NCBI RefSeq assembly: GCF_000379105.1
Contig: NZ_KB900609.1
Location: 7,163,345-7,227,344, forward strand
Length of the DNA: 64,000 nt
Origin: Methylobacterium sp. WSM2598
GTDB taxonomy: Bacteria > Pseudomonadota > Alphaproteobacteria > Rhizobiales > Beijerinckiaceae
Direction of reading: 5' to 3'
Part shown: positions 63,200 to 64,000 of the stretch, piece by piece
Numbering within the stretch: the first letter of the stretch is position 1
Layout: each line of letters begins with the position of its first letter
Translations under genes and position numbers: made by a program
Notes under the pieces: model-generated
What the model was told of the DNA's origin: nothing
Seen by the model: only the letters and a program-made list of their open reading frames with translations
Databases searched by the model: none

Positions 63200-63399
63200 G
63201 GCTTGGCCTCTGCCGGGGCCGCCGCGACTCCCTCGGGCGTGGGCGCGGGCGCGCCGACGCCGAAGGTGCTCACGGCCACGTGGAGGCCGATGGCCGGTGC
63301 GAAGACGAGGGCGAGGAGAAGGATCAGCGCGACGGCGATGCTCTGATCACGGCGATCGGCCACCGCGGCCGCGCGGGCGGTTCCGGAAAACAGGGTCAT
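63187..63399 (-). CDS. small single-helix membrane protein
   Basis: A 70-residue protein with one membrane helix (SIAVALILLLALVFAPAIGL) and an Ala/Pro-rich tail that ends in a tandem-repeat array. No family recognised. Confidence 0.55.
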   Translation of the reverse strand: MTLFSGTARAAAVADRRDQSIAVALILLLALVFAPAIGLHVAVSTFGVGAPAPTPEGVAAAPAEAKPSRG

Positions 63400-63801
63400 G
63401 GCTCACCTCATGCGACCAGCCGCCTCTCGACTGGTCGCGGGCGAGCCCGATCACACGATCAGGCGCGGCTCACGCACCAAGCGCAGGCGGCGTGGTCCTT
63501 CGACTACTGTCGCTGGACATGGAGTTCGTGGTTCCGGTGGAGCCGCGCGAACGGCCGAGGCGAGGACGCGCGGACGCCCCCAATTGCGCTCGGAGGCGGC
63601 CGGCGTCAAGCGCGCAGCGGTGGTTCGGCGGCGTTTTTCACTGCGGTGCGGCCCGCTGGGGACAGGGACCGCCTCACCCCTCGGAAATGCCCGGGACGGG
63701 TGCCGGGTTCCGGGCCTTCGGCACCGGTCCGGGAGGCGCACGAACCCGGATTCCGCCCGGGCCCCGGGCAGCAGGCGTGGGCGGGCCGAGGCGTCCTCCG
63801 C
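63400..63801. other. 402-bp stretch without a supported gene
   Basis: Several open frames exist on both strands, as expected at this GC content, but none shows a domain, signal peptide or good ribosome binding site. I see no repeat or strong hairpin. It may hold the promoter of the membrane protein to its left. Confidence 0.4.
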
Positions 63802-64000
63802 TCAGGCCTCGGGTTCAGGCTCCGGACTCGCCGGGGCGCGCGCCGCCGGGGGCCGCCTCGCCGGGGGCCGCCTCGCAGCGCCGGCGGCCATGTCCGCCGC
63901 ACCGGCTCGGGCGCGCGCCGCCGCCTCCAGGCGGGCGGCGACGAGGGCCTGGAGGCGCTCCAGGTGGCGATCGCGCAGGCCGAGCGCCGCGCAGGAGGCG
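63802..64000 (-). CDS. 3' end of a gene cut by the window edge
   Basis: The last 65 or so residues of a minus-strand gene: SCAALGLRDRHLERLQALVA then ARLEAAARARAGAADMAAGA, finishing in a Pro/Arg/Ala-rich tail (ASPEPEPEA) before TGA at 63802. The helical, leucine-spaced part looks coding. The start lies beyond position 64000 and the function is unknown. Confidence 0.5.
   Translation of the reverse strand, partial: ASCAALGLRDRHLERLQALVAARLEAAARARAGAADMAAGAARRPPARRPPAARAPASPEPEPEA

Overview
The window is about 73% G+C with a codon bias typical of a Methylobacterium-like alphaproteobacterium (Rhizobiales). This assignment is an inference from gene content: class I PHA synthase, an MbfA iron exporter with an Irr-type operator, an alphaproteobacterial amiC-mrcA-prfB neighbourhood and formate respiration genes. 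No rRNA, tRNA, CRISPR array, prophage or insertion sequence was seen. Most of the window is ordinary chromosome, broken by a family of short interspersed hairpin repeats and many short tandem repeats.

Layout. 1-8.3 kb: a GntR regulator divergent from a PfkB sugar kinase, a large YhdP/AsmA-like envelope protein, a BCP peroxiredoxin and an M23 peptidase. 8.3-14 kb: prfB with a programmed +1 frameshift, a decayed toxin-antitoxin pair, penicillin-binding protein 1A and an AMIN-domain amidase. 14-17.4 kb: a stand-alone McrB-type N-terminal domain coupled to anmK, then tyrS. 17.4-23.6 kb: the dTDP-rhamnose operon rfbCBDA and alaS. 23.9-25.7 kb: mbfA and a cupredoxin-like secreted protein.

25.9-43.7 kb is the most striking part. 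A selenocysteine formate dehydrogenase alpha subunit (in-frame UGA plus a predicted SECIS hairpin) is divergent from a tightly overlapping run: a small protein, the Fe-S beta subunit, an NrfD-type membrane subunit, all six subunits of alternative complex III (actABCDEF), a small membrane protein, a SCO-type copper chaperone and a caa3-type cytochrome oxidase (coxBACD). Together these would carry electrons from formate to quinone, to cytochrome c, to oxygen from one locus. The alpha subunit has no visible Tat signal, so formate would be oxidised on the cytoplasmic side.

43.4-51 kb: a cyclopropane-fatty-acid synthase gene that runs antisense through coxD, a ClC chloride transporter divergent from a MarR regulator across a perfect 29-bp palindrome, and a GH63-like glycosidase. 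51-64 kb: small secreted proteins and lipoproteins, an AlaC-like aminotransferase, phaC, a FadL-type porin, a fumarylacetoacetase-family hydrolase, a Rieske oxygenase, an HNH-like protein, several very small membrane proteins, and the 3' end of a gene cut by the window edge.
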